From positions 54,655,954-54,719,953 of the forward strand of contig JAPWDM010000005.1 of assembly GCA_035578155.1 (NCBI GenBank): DNA of 64,000 nt, written 5' to 3'. Below the pieces are notes generated by a model, which was not told the origin of the DNA, ran no database searches, and worked only from the letters and a program-made list of their open reading frames with translations. Position numbers and translations under genes: made by a program. This stretch comes from Brachynemurus nebulosus. Taxonomy: Eukaryota > Arthropoda > Insecta > Neuroptera > Myrmeleontidae. This document shows positions 13,319 to 24,777 of this stretch, piece after piece (position 1 is the stretch's first letter; each line of letters begins with the position of its first letter).

Positions 13319-14690
13319 AATAATTCTGTTTAAATTGTTATAATTTTCTTTGTTATTTGTTCGTTACAGGTGGTGCTCATAAATTTTCATGTGGGGGAGA
13401 GGATTAATTCTTAGATCGAGGAAACAAGTCCGCTAATGATATTTTTAAAAATCTTCTTTTTGTAGTATTATTGGACATTAGAAAGATTAAAAATGAGACT
13501 CGAAAATTTTGAGTTTAAAATTAGGAAATAAAAGTTTAAGTTTAATAAAACGTAATTTGAATTATTTTATTATTTTATTATACTAAAAACAATTAATAGT
13601 CCAACAGTTAATATTAAGTAATAATCTTAACAATTTTTTTTGTGTTCGATGTTACGACTAATTAGTTTAAAAAAATACTACTCGTTAAGGCGTTACATCA
13701 CTTTGAAACCTTCTTTAGTTAACTGAGAAAAATTTTGCATTTGAACTAGCTTAAATATTTGCGATTTCTCATCGATTTCATTTTTTTTTTCTGTTACTGC
13801 ATCAAGTTTTTGAATATTTTTGATATGTAATTTGTTGACGGAAAGCATCATAAACAATAAACAACGTTAGAAAAGAAGTTTTTATGGGGGCATTTTTTAA
13901 TGAATATAACGCAGATAATAAAAAAAATTTTTAGAGTGTATTAGAGTCCAATAAATAAGCCGAAAAGTGGTGGAACAACATCGATTTGAAAAATTTCTTT
14001 TTTCACATGTCTTCTAGGCCTTTAGGAATATTCATCGGTATTGACTTCTAGATTACCTCCGAAAATAAGAAAGTTAATGGAATTTGATCTCCCCAAATTG
14101 CCGCGACAAAAACTACATTAAAAAATTTATTCGATTTGAAAAATCCCCTTTTTAACGTGTTTTCCAGACTCTTAAAGACTTTCAAAAAAAAATTTTTTTG
14201 ACGAAATTACTGAGCCGATTTATTTGAGTTTAGTATATGAGGAGTCGGCGCTAAAAACGATAAAGGTGAGTTTTTATAGAAACTGAGTAAATCGAATTTT
14301 AAATTTTAAAACCATTTTTTGACATTGCTAATGGTGATAAAGCAATAATTCTTGTATTGGTATCTTCGTGCATCAGTATTATATTATGTGACTCATTATT
14401 ACTAATTTTCTTTAATATTAACAAAAATAATCTGACTAAATATTATTTATACAATTATTGTTGCTAAAAGCTGAAAAAATGATAAATGATACAAAGATTT
14501 ACAGGGAGACAACTTGTATTGTTTCCGCGTGAAAAATAAGTATTTTTGTCAATTTAGAGTAACGCACAGACGCAGCTCATTAAAAATCGTTTAAAATCCT
14601 GTCTAACTTTAGAAAGTTGAAAGTGTATTAATTTAAATTTTTCGCGCTAAAACAATTAATATTAAATTTACCGCGCAAAAGTATTTGTTG
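13318..14690. other. No gene recognised
   Basis: AT-rich DNA with long A/T homopolymers and short open frames only. Words such as TTCGATTTGAAAAATTTC repeat loosely (~13980, ~14125), suggesting an old, eroded repeat. Confidence 0.3.
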
Positions 14691-14694
14691 AATT

Positions 14695-15000
14695 GTGTGT
14701 TTAAAACATTTTCGCCCCTAATATCTGAACGATTTGAGCATTAGCGCTACAACGCGAGCACTAACCAGCACTAACGTAGCCCTAACCAACGATATCATTT
14801 TTATCGTTATAGTTCATGTGGGGGGGGCAACTTCACGGAAGTTCCCCCCCCCCCCCGCGCAAATTTTATGCTATAAAATCTGAACCGACAGAGAACTAAC
14901 GTTAAAATTTGAGCACTAAGCATCACTAACGTAGCACTAACGACTATAAAATTTTCATCGTTAGTGCTGGAATGCGGGGGGGGCAACTTCACAGGCCTGA
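14695..15000. repeat. Two-copy tandem duplication (~165 bp) with G-rich ends
   Basis: Each copy contains AATMTGAACGA/CGACAG, GAGCACTAA, CACTAACGTAGC and CTAACGA, and ends in a run of G followed by CAACTTCAC (14817-14835 and 14976-14992). A C-run (~14845-14857) sits between them. Confidence 0.65.
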
Positions 15001-15129
15001 AAAAAATATTGGTTTTGTTCCAGACACTGATCAAATTATTGATGTTTCCGTTTCGCTATGTTTAAAAAATGCAGTTTCGAGATTTTTTTTTTTTTGTACA
15101 TCTGATATATGTAGAATAATCGAACATAT

Positions 15130-15368
15130 GAGTGGATGAAGGTGTTATGCACATTTTTTAATAATTTTACAATAGAAGCGTTTGAAAGTTTTTATTTACA
15201 TATACTTCCCATGCAATGGTATGTGTTAATTACTGCATTTCTACAAAACTATTGAACCTAATGAAACCAAATTTTATCATATATGATATTCAGCATAGGA
15301 TATTTCAAAATTTTAAAAGAAATGAATTTTTGAACAATGGTAGCTAACACCTTCATCCACTCATATCT
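15130..15368. mobile_element. Small inverted-repeat element (MITE-like)
   Basis: ATATGAGTGGATGAAGGTGT (~15126-15146) recurs inverted as ACACCTTCATCCACTCATAT (~15346-15366). The ~200 bp interior is unrelated AT-rich DNA. No coding sequence. Confidence 0.6.
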
Positions 15369-15379
15369 TCAGTTCTATA

Positions 15380-16940
15380 AAATCACATTTTGTTTGCTTT
15401 TATCGGTTTCACAAAAACCCTTTCTAAAGAGAAGTCTCATTTTTTGGTAAATTAATGATTTTTGGTTTTACATTTTTTCTGTCAAGTAAATATAAAATAA
15501 AGAATTACGAAAATATTTAATAGCCTAGGAATTATTCTTTAAAATGAAATAAGCATTAATTTAAATTCTACACAAATAAAAAATTTTCCCTATTAACTGA
15601 CTCTCTATCTCACTATAGTTTTTTGGATTCCAATGGTAAATATAAAAATAAAATTAAAAAAAAAAAACACCCTATGTATATATTGCTAAGTCAACTGTTC
15701 GATATTTAACGAACGCAGAACATACGAAGTAGACGAAATGAAAAGTGGAATATTGCGCTTGCCATTCACGCTGTTGCCTGTTAGCTTTTCATAACAGAGA
15801 TAGAAAGAAAACATGATACGGGTACTGCAGCAATTCTATAATATATTCAGTCGTGCTGGAAAATTCACACATTTAACGTATATCGGTTTTTCATGACTCT
15901 GGATAAAAAAGCTGAATATTACTGAATTACAGATTTTGATCATATCTCCTAGTGTTACTATTTGTTATAGTTAAATTTGTTAATTCGTCGAATTTAAAAA
16001 TTAGTTAATCATCACTAACTTAATTAGTACACAAATATTTAGAGTTTTTTAGTTAATATGTTATAAATACTTAAGAAAAATGGCCAGAATAACTGTTAAG
16101 TTAATTAAATTAAAAATGAATAAGTGGGTGTATTTGTGGTAACTAGTTAAAGGGTGTAAAAATAAAGGTTTTTTTACTAGTGGGTTGTCTAAATTGGTGT
16201 GTATAAAACTATATAGATACATATATAAAAAAAAATGTTTAAACAAAAATGAAATTCAGTGCTTTCATTAAATTTTGAATGTAACAACAGTACTATATTT
16301 TCTATATCTACATAACTTAGAAGTCTAAAACTACAGTCATCAACTTTCCTATTTAACAGAAAAACTCTTCTATTTTATAAGTAACAGGTTAGTATAGTTT
16401 ATTTTTTTAAATTTTTTATTTTTTTTATTTTTATTTATTTATTTATTTTTTTAAAATAGTTTTTAGCGTTTTTAGTAAATTTAATTACATACTTATATTC
16501 GTATCTTACTTACCAATGTAGATCATTTTATTTCGGTAAGTTTTAGATTTGTTTTAACGGTGAATGAGCAGAATTGTATATTTTTTGGGTAAGATCAATA
16601 TTCACTCACTTATCAGTTTTACTTTACACGCAGGAAGAATAGTACGTATCCAGTAACCCCATAAGAGCTTATTTTTCGATGTATTTAATTTTAAAATAGT
16701 ATCATAATATGTAAATTGTTAAAGTTTATCACAATATTATATATTTATATTCATTGAATAATAGTTGTAATTTAAATACTAATGCTTTGTTGAAAACCAA
16801 AAGGTAAATTTCTAGTACCTTCAAATTAACTTTACCAATAACATACGACCTTTGAAATTTTGTTGAGCGTTGTTTGTTATGTATTATAATTTTTTATAGA
16901 AATTATACTTCTTAATAGTATTTTATGATATATAGCGTTG
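15380..16940. other. No gene recognised
   Basis: AT-rich DNA including a TTTA-rich low-complexity stretch (~16395-16460). No open frame with protein-like content; the ORF-length stretch at 16061-16246 on the minus strand has Phe/Leu/Ile-biased composition only. Confidence 0.35.
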
Positions 16941-16944
16941 TATT

Positions 16945-17015
16945 TATAATAAGGGACATTAGGCATCGACCTAGGGCATCATCACAGAGGGGGCACCATA
17001 AAAAGAGATTACTTT
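16945..17015. repeat. Fragment of the hAT-like family of 54746-55872
   Basis: CTAGGGCATCATCACAGAGG followed by GGGCACCA parallels TTAGGGCATCACGTGTTGTG followed by GGGCACCAG at 54783-54810. Confidence 0.45.
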
Positions 17016-17110
17016 TTTTTCATAATTCGAACTATTTTGGTTATTAGACTTTATTAAAAATTATATATGCTTGCACAGAACTTATAGTATTTATGATCAG
17101 TAAGGGAGAG

Positions 17111-17626
17111 CAGGGATTTATCCTAAGTGCCGCCCGAGGCACTATAAAAAATGCCGCCCCTGCAATTTCCTAAAACAAAAATTTTTTAAAAATCTCTTAA
17201 TAACTTCCCCCTTTTTCCTTTTTCCTATCAAAAAAAACAACTCTCGTTTTTTATTTTCCTACCAAGAAATTAGTCACGAGTAAAAAAAGAAAAAGAAATT
17301 ATATTTTTCCCCGAAAATTTCCCCCTCCGGGCGTGCGCCTAGTCCGCCTTATGGGAAGAGTTCGTATTTTTCGACCAGAAAAACGATAACTTTCAATAAC
17401 TTTTTTCTCAGTGATTTTGTTACCTAGAGGTGTAATATTGTTTCTTTTATTATTAAACCAACATTCAAGGTTACCAAAAAAAACTTTTCTTGTTTTCCTT
17501 CATATCATTTTTATTATGAAAGGCGCCGAAGAAATAGTAAGTGAATATCAACAGACAAATTGAGAAAAGCTAGGAGGCAGATTCACTACAAAAACTTAGG
17601 GAACCAAAATGTTAAATCCGGCACTG
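17111..17626. mobile_element. Degenerate hAT-like non-autonomous element
   Basis: The left end CAGGGATTTATCCTAAGTGC and the right end GTTAAATCCGGCACTG agree if four bases were lost from a CAGTGCCGGATTTA terminus. The matching terminus type, CAGTGCCGGATTA, is perfect at 54746-55872. Interior contains CCGCCCGAGGCAC and a GAAAGGCGCCGAAG block. Parts recur at 11283-11400 and 38310-38520. No 8-bp target duplication is detectable. No transposase. Confidence 0.5.
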
Positions 17627-19800
17627 ATGATATAAAGTCGGTAAATTGTCTTTACTAATCTAGAAAATGTTATTCGACTCAAGAGTCGAGTTTTTTCAGT
17701 TTTCGAGATCTATATTTAAGCATTTACCGATTCGCATGTATTGTATAGTATTTTTTGCATGATCAATTTCAAATACAGTGCCGCCTCAGTATTCGACCTT
17801 ATTCAGTACTTCAGTACAGATATTTGGACTTACACCGAATACGACGTACACCAAACCAGCCTTTCTCATAATGGGGTTGTAAAATAATTTAAATTAGTTT
17901 TTTATTTTTCTGTTGCTTTTGTTTTGTCTTTTTACGATTCATGATTAACAAAAATAATAAAATTTTACAAAAAAATTAAGATCAGAAGAAAAACAATATT
18001 TTAGACTGTCGCACTACGAAGGTCTAGTCTGGTCTAGCACACCGAAAGAGCTGTACATATACCAACTAAATATTACAGTGCTAATTATTCACAGAAGGCG
18101 GGTATAACTGAATTAAGCTGTGTACCGAGCAAAATTGTTTTGACCAAACAGTACGTATTCCGAATTGGATGTATTATAAAAAGGATGTATACCGAAGTAC
18201 CTTTATAATTAAAAAATAAATAGATTACTTAAAAATAAAATTCGTATAATACACGCGGAATTTAATACAACTGTGTAGACAATTAGACAATTTAACTCAT
18301 ATGTGTATCAAGTCCGATAAGAATATTGTAGTTTTTTCACTTTTGCCATGGGAAAAAATTTAGGACAAATTTTTACAGCGAAAAAAATGGTACAAAACAT
18401 TTCATTAATCATTTTATTGCAGGTAAACACGATAAAAACGAAACAAAAATTTGTATTGGTAAATTTAACTGATTTCAGAACCATGGTACCAATATATTAA
18501 ATAATAATATGAATTAGGTATACTAATTTATTTATTTTATTCGTTAAATTGTCTTATTGTATTACAAGTGAGTTATATATTTTTTCTGAATAAATTTGTG
18601 TTTTCTGCAACTCAAATTGCTTGTCTAAAAGCAATTTAACTCGAAGAACTGTCGACCAGCCACGGATCGGAGGCGGGGGGCAAACTGGGGCCTCTGCCCG
18701 GGCAAAAATTATAATGGGTTGGTCTATATCAAATGGTCCAAAAAAGAAAGTTGGTTGTTCGACGATTTTATAAAAAATTAATATTCTCCCAGTTTTGTTT
18801 CCGTTGTATTTGAGGTATTAAGAACAATGGGGTATTTGACTATTTTTTTTTAAAATCATCTTTGTTTATTACTTCTTACTAAGCTCATAATATATATTAT
18901 GAGATCAATAAGAAGTAATATTTTTAATAAAATCAGCGATAAAATTCCAGTTTTAAAAAAGACCTCAAAAAAAGTCTTTCTGTCACGTGACGTCATTGGC
19001 TAGTAAACATTGAGTTGGAAGTTGTTTTACTTGTGACATTAAATTTGTGTTTTTAGAATTTATTTATTTATTCATAAAAATTGGTGTACAAATGAGATAT
19101 AATGGCATAATGTACAAACACAGCCCTAAAAATTCCGAATAAACTATTAATAAATGTGTTCTGAAAGATACAAATTTGCGGAAAAGTGGCTGACACTTGC
19201 TGGTAAAACTCAAACGAAATAGTGTCAATTCCATTGATTTTTATTGTGAAGATCATTTTGAAGTAGGTAAAGCCATCCAATTTTATGAAAAATACTGTAT
19301 CTACATACAATTAAGAAAAGTTAAAATGTAAAGTTTTATAGAAGTTTACTCTGTCAATTTAAGGTGTTAGCAATAATTAGAACAAAATGTACTATATTTC
19401 TCAAACCATATTTTTCTGTATTTAACACCGTTATATTATTATATTTATTTTGTTAAAATATCTATTAAGAACTAGTTTCAAATTACAACAAAAATCACAT
19501 ACAAATTAAGAAATGTTCAATGCCCACCGACACTTTCTAGGTTATAAAATGTAGTAACACTTAGAACACTAGGAGCAGACTAAAATCAAAATTGTGTGGT
19601 TCGTAATGTGCAGTTATGTGCACTGTATACAAGCTCTTAACTAGTCGTGCACCAGCTGTAGTGGCGGGAACATTGATTGTTTATCATTGTTATCAACCAC
19701 TTGCCAACAGTGATCCAATACGTACATATTATATGTACGTCCACAATGCGTGCCCCACCTACTCAAGATTGAGTGTGACGTATGACACATATATGTACAA
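17627..19800. other. Unassigned DNA with short palindromes
   Basis: No gene recognised. A CAGTGCCGCCTCAGTATTCG terminus-like sequence at ~17778 has no partner. A short palindrome with CTCATAATATATATTATGAG lies at ~18882-18902. A perfect 21-base palindrome (arms ACGTACATA/TATGTACGT) lies at 19720-19740, and its surroundings are less AT-rich. Confidence 0.35.
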
Positions 19801-19811
19801 GCGTAGATCCG

Positions 19812-19855
19812 TATAAATAGATAAGAGATTTATGTAGTAGCATGTGGTACGTTTA
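19812..19855 (+). promoter_or_regulatory. Possible TATA-box promoter
   Basis: TATAAATAG at 19812-19820 is a canonical TATA box, preceded by ~200 bp of relatively GC-balanced DNA with a 21-base palindrome. TTAGTG follows at ~19852. No coding exon could be recognised downstream, and a mariner-like terminus (ACAGTAGAGTCCCTATAAT) starts at ~19955, so this may be coincidence. Confidence 0.2.
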
Positions 19856-20167
19856 GTGGGGGAGAGAAATTTTACGTCATCTTTTAGCCACAGTGGTCTT
19901 GCTAGTATAAAGGTAGGAATTCTATTTCTGTATTCTTTGTACTAACAAATACATACAGTAGAGTCCCTATAATAAGAATCTTGACACCGCGTGGTCGATT
20001 TTTGATGAATTGCTTTGAATCGTCGTATGTAATAGGGAAAATGAAAGGGAATAATTGTACATAAATTATTAACCCATTACGGACCAGATTTTTTTTCAAA
20101 ATTTTTTGAAAAATCATGATATGCATTTAGTGTATGATTTGATCTTGTATATCACCTCACATAGAAG
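19855..20167. other. No gene recognised
   Basis: Contains an isolated Tigger/mariner-like terminus (TACAGTAGAGTCCCTATAAT, ~19955) without a detectable partner. Otherwise AT-rich. Confidence 0.3.
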
Positions 20168-20519
20168 CAGGGTTGGCATGTTTAAAACAAAGTGTTTTAA
20201 ATCACATGTTTTAAACACTGTTTAAAACACAATCTAAATAAAACATGTTTGAAATTAAAGTGTTTTAAACGATGTTTTAAACTATGTTTAAAACAAATAA
20301 AAAACATTACATATTAAACTGTGTTCTGAACAATCTTTAATTAAATTTTTTCAGTTAAGTTGTAAATAAAATGTACTGAAATAAAAAATAGCCTAATTAT
20401 ATCTTTAGTAATTAAAAATTAGGCAGTTCTCTTCCAATATGCATCAGTAATAAAATAATAAAAACAAAATTAAATTTTTAATTAGGTTAAACTAAATTTA
20501 TTAACTTCCCATAGGAAAT

Positions 20520-21130
20520 TATTGTAATGGGTCCGATTTTACGAATCGCTAATTTTGACATATCTCCACGTTTCAAGGTCACTAGAATCCGAATCCATCG
20601 TTTTAAGCGTGTTGTCTGTATGTGCGTTCGTTAGTTCGTTCGTTCGCGAATTTTTTATCGTCTCGCATATCTCGAAAACAAATGATGATATTAACTCCGG
20701 ACTAATTTCATTAGATGCGTAATCAAAAAATAACGACCGAATAAAGTTTTTAGCAAATTCGGATTAGCGGTTTGTTTTTTGTGGTAAAAAAACGGAATTA
20801 ACTTTATTAAGATAACATAGATTATATGGATTTTTTACCATAACATTATTATATAATGACCAGACCCTTCCTTGATGTTAAAAACGCCAGTATTTTATTA
20901 CAAAATTTAAAAAAAAAAAAGAAAAAAAAAAAAAAACGAAATAAGAAACTTGAAAAAATTAGTTTTTTGCCAAAATATATTTTGTCTCGCATATCTTGAG
21001 AACAAATGATGTTATCATTTGTTTGATAAGGGTGGAGCTCCCACCCTTAGCTACAGAAGGCGAAGCCCCCGGTATGGTGCAAGGGGCAAACCTTCTATCG
21101 GGGACCCAGGGGAGGAGTCGCCTGAAATGA
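20520..21130. repeat. Insert inside the hAT element, unknown family
   Basis: The phrase TCTCGCATATCTCGAAAACAA (shortened here; ~20660) recurs as TCTCGCATATCTTGAGAACA (~20984), giving a ~320-bp spacing between direct repeats. The segment ends in a GC-richer hairpin region (GGGTGGAGCTCCCACCC, 21029-21045) followed by GAAGGCGAAGCCCCCGG. Similar phrasing (cellular-repeat CTCGAAAACAAATGATG) is common in insect mobile DNA, but I cannot name the family. The open stretch at 21019-21282 lies in it and is not protein-like. Confidence 0.4.
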
Positions 21131-21511
21131 AAAAAGAATTATTTATGTACAGTAGTCTCGAGTCTTTAAGGACACTCAATGGGAAGTTGACAGTGTGCGT
21201 AGACCTGTCCCCCAAATTTTTTAAGTATGTATTAATATTTATGTTTTTTTTTTCTTTTATGTTAAATACTAATTTATGTTAAGTATTTGCATTTAAATCC
21301 TGAAAAACAGCGAGTAGCATTGCAGCTCTTTCTACTAAGGGCCAAGGCTACAGTCGAATGCAACTGTGTTACCAAATTAAATGTTTTGGAGTCGATTTGT
21401 GACTTTAGTGATAGCCGCCCTTCTAAAGCACTGACTTGTTTAACTAACAATAAGATTTTGAACTTCTTTGTACCGTAATATAAACTCTTTTATTTTAGTA
21501 TGAATCAAATT

Positions 21512-21945
21512 CAGTGTTGCCAGATTGACTCATCATTAGTCAAAAATCCCTACAAAAGGGAAGAAAACCTTCAAAAAAAAGAAAAAATTATTTAACGCAC
21601 ATGAAATAAGTAAGCAACGTTTGAGTAACCCAAAAATAACCAATATTTAAAGTGGTCAACTTTTTTAAAAATGTCTTTTTTCAAAAATAACACAGCTGAC
21701 GAGCAAAAAAAAAAAAAAATAAAATAATTTATAGCAAAATATAATTCTAATATTGTTATCAAGAAACTTTTAAGCAGGATGGCAAATATATGTTTTAAAT
21801 TTAATCAAACCTCCAAATTCCTTCTAGTTTGAACATTTTCAGCCAAAAATCCCTCCAAAAAAATTATCCCACCAAAATTCCCTCCAGCAATTTAAAAATT
21901 CTTTCTTAAATTTTGGAGGGAAAACTCCCCAATCTGGCAACACTG
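21512..21945. mobile_element. hAT-type MITE nested in the 20168 element
   Basis: Perfect 16-bp terminal inverted repeats CAGTGTTGCCAGATTG / CAATCTGGCAACACTG, flanked on both sides by ATCAAATT (21504-21511 and 21946-21953), an exact 8-bp target duplication. The interior has TCCCTCCAAAA-type repeats and an internal poly-A. No coding capacity. The exactness of the duplication shows that it inserted after the surrounding element. Confidence 0.92.
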
Positions 21946-22324
21946 ATCAAATTTTATAAAATTTCTCAGCAACGTCTTTGTTGTACACAGTATTCAACAC
22001 GCATAAACAACAAACGATTTTATAAATTTTACAACAAACAAAATATTCAAATGTTTCTATTTAATGCCACTTATTATAAATTAATAGCACATTATCTTAT
22101 GCCAATGTCTGACAGCAAAAAATTAGATATTTCGAGACAAAAAGTTTTTTTCGTATGGTTCAATGAAAGGAATTAAACCTGTTTAAAACAAGTTTAAAAT
22201 GTTTAAAACATATGTTTAAATTAAACTAATAAAAACACGATTTTAAACATAGGAACATTTGTTTAAAACATTTTGAACGTTTGTTTTATAAATTAAAAAA
22301 AAAACTGTTTTTTTTCCATCCCTG

Positions 22325-22493
22325 CATAGAAAGTCAAATCTTATAAAAACATTTTTTGTTTACGCAATACATACCAATGGAATGATTGTGCTAGGAAATT
22401 TCAACATTAAAAATATATTACAATAAATAAAAATATAAACAATAAAGTCATCATTTGACAACCATGGTCGCTAGTGGGTTAAGATACAATTGT
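22325..22493. other. Short AT-rich spacer
   Basis: Nothing recognised between the two nested element groups. Confidence 0.4.
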
Positions 22494-22837
22494 TAATTAG
22501 TAAAAAAGTAGTCAAGTGCGTGTTAGACACGCACCAAGGCAGGATTTCGTAGTACCGTAAAATTGGATGACTGGCCACCATGAGTGGCTTTAGCTATTTT
22601 TCAATATTTGCTTTATTTATGCACGATTACGTTATAATAATACTTACGTACGGAATAGTATTTTTTACTGATTCTATAGATTATATTGCATTCTAAAAAA
22701 ATTATATACATAAAACAATTTGATTTTTAGTACCTGAAAAAGTTTAAATAGAAAAATTAACGAAAAACCTGCAATTTTTACCTTCAAAAAGCTTGACATA
22801 ATAAAACATAAAAAATAAGTATTTTTATCATATTTTC

Positions 22838-22873
<36 letters not shown>

Positions 22874-23516
22874 ATCAAAAAATATTTCAAACATACTTGG
22901 CTCTTAAATCCATGGTCAAAGTAACCCATGCTCTGGCGTGTCTTTGCGTGTTCCAAAAATAAGCAACATGTGGCCAAAGTAACCCAACTTCGTCGTCTGA
23001 CTTTGGCCACCCTTATTTAAAAAAAAAAATATTTAGAATGTATTTAGCTTCTTCTTCATTTCAAAGTTAAAAGTACTAATACAGACCCATAAAACGTAAT
23101 TAGAAACAAAAATTAATATCATTTGGTGTAAAACTTATAACAGTGTAAAGTTCAAAAATGGACCAGTCACCCAACTTTACGGTACAGTAGGAAGAATTCG
23201 AGATAAAATATTTTTGCATGTACTTAAAACGTTGATGGTCATGAGCACCGCACAGCCTCAAGTTAAACTGACTAACGCGTAGATGATCATAACCTACTAT
23301 GATGGAACTCCCAATTAGTACACTTAGGTATTATAGAATTGTTGACACGGTACAGCGTTGTGTCACAGTTAGTCAGTTTAACTTGATGCTGTGCTCATGA
23401 CCGTCAATGTTTTAAGTAAATGCAAAAAATATTTTATCTCGAATTTTTGTTACTATACTGCGAAACCCTGCCTTGGTACGTGTCTAACACACACTTGACT
23501 ACTTTATTTAGTCTTA
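22494..23516. mobile_element. Palindromic element split by a MITE
   Basis: The left arm AAGTAGTCAAGTGCGTGTTA ... CCAAGGCAGGATTTCG (22507-22550) is inverted at the right (CGAAACCCTGCCTTGG ... AACACACACTTGACTACTTT, ~23460-23506). The remaining left arm resumes after the insertion at 23185: GAATTCGAGATAAAATATTT ... GTCATGAGCACCGCACAGCC, again inverted on the right (23375-23450). The loop is ~23270-23340. A diverged fragment lies at 8540-8635. No coding sequence. Confidence 0.72.
22553..23184. mobile_element. TA-flanked MITE nested in the palindromic element
   Basis: Left end TACCGTAAAATTGGATGACT and the inverse of the right end TACCGTAAAGTTGGGTGACT match at 18 of 20 positions. TA at both borders fits a mariner/Tc1-type insertion. 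The interior includes a long poly-A (22841-22872) and a repeated GTGGCCAAAGTAACCCA-like phrase (~22915 and ~22970). It interrupts the left arm of the surrounding palindrome. Confidence 0.8.
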
Positions 23517-24690
23517 TTAGAATTGCAAAAAAATTATTTTTTCCCTCTACATTTGTTTTTATTTATGTTAAATATTCAGAAGCATATATCGGTTGGGAAC
23601 ACACGTTCATTATTAATAAACTAATCTAAGACAACTATTTTATGCATATGTCACTAAACAGAATTATAACCTCGCCTGTTTTAGCGAAATTTTTTTTATT
23701 TAGTTAATCTATATTCTATATTTTTTCAATTGCTATTTATTAGGCACAGAATAAATTACTTTAAATTAAGAATTTATTTTTTTTTCTTATTTAAAATATA
23801 GTTTTTTTTATTAATTTATAAAAAAGTTAAAAAGGTCGGAAACTAGACCATGGTCAATAACAGAGTCTCTTAACTTATATTTCAATTAACTTTTCGAAAT
23901 CCGATTTCACAAGTACAAAATTTGGCGCCTTTTCAAGATTTAATTTGAATGTTCAATATTTGAATGCTCAAAATAATTATATTTGTTTGACAAAAATATT
24001 ATTTAATAAATAACTAAAACCCAAATTAATTATAAATACCAGAAAATAATTTTTGCCACTTAATCACAACTTACCTTATTTACTTTTGAAATTGTAAATG
24101 ATAAAATGACATTTTGGTACATACATACATACATAGTTTGCTGCATAATTATCACAAATATGTAAAAGATGGCTCTGCCTGTGTTAAAATAAGTTATTAG
24201 ACAAAGATAACAATTTTTAGAATCTAACCCATTATTAATAATTTTAAGAAAAAACAGCGAAAGAAAGAGATACATATATACATGCTTCTATAAAATAGAA
24301 AAAGAAAGAGAAAAACGCATTTTTTATTGGAATTTCCTTGTTAATTCGATATCACAAGCAAACATTGGTTGTGCATTGGTGCCATATATTTTTTTTTAAT
24401 TTTGTTAATAATAATAAAAAATAATTGCTATAAAATAACAAAAAAACCGAACTAATTTTTAATAAATTGATGACAGTTTGTGCAGTTATTGAATAATTTG
24501 CAATTTTTTTAAGTTTTGCCTTTAAATTTGTAAATTTGTATTGAAAAAACAGTCCCTCAATTAAAAAAAAAATGTGGGCGTCTTATTCAAATACAAATGC
24601 GCATGTCTGTGACAGAAAACGCAAAATTATAAGGTATTTCGTAGCAAGATTTTCTACGAAATCCTAATAAAAAGTAGCTTGGCTAGGCTG
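23517..24690. other. No gene recognised
   Basis: AT-rich DNA with short microsatellites (ACAT repeat at ~24119-24136, GAAAGA-rich at ~24258-24315). Open stretches are short and hydrophobic by base composition only. Confidence 0.35.
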
Positions 24691-24701
24691 ATTCTGCCGC
24701 A

Positions 24702-24769
24702 CAGTAGAACCCCAATTATCCGGACTATTTTTTGACAGTGTTTGAAACCGTGTGGTTTAGGGTCTACTG
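24702..24769. mobile_element. Minimal Tigger/pogo-like MITE remnant
   Basis: CAGTAGAACCCCAATTATCC at the left and GGGTCTACTG at the right. The CAGTAGAnCCC terminus followed by ATTATCCGGA is typical of pogo/Tigger termini. Only 68 bp, so a deletion product. Confidence 0.45.
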
Positions 24770-24777
24770 TACCTAGT

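Larger units (their letters stand above)
20168..22324. mobile_element. hAT-like non-autonomous element with 8-bp target duplication
   Basis: Starts CAGGGTTGGCATGTTTAAAA and ends CCATCCCTG (inverse CAGGGATGG). Flanks are CATAGAAG (20160-20167) and CATAGAAA (22325-22332), an 8-bp duplication with one change. Both ends carry many GTTTAAAAC/GTTTTAAAC words (20178-20310 and 22175-22290), subterminal repeats of the kind hAT transposases bind. The interior holds two other repeats (20520-21130 and 21512-21945). No intact transposase frame. Confidence 0.78.

Noticed and set aside
21019..21478. Frames inside the 20168 hAT element as possible transposase
   Set aside because: No hAT catalytic or dimerisation motif; the frames begin in a non-coding nested repeat.
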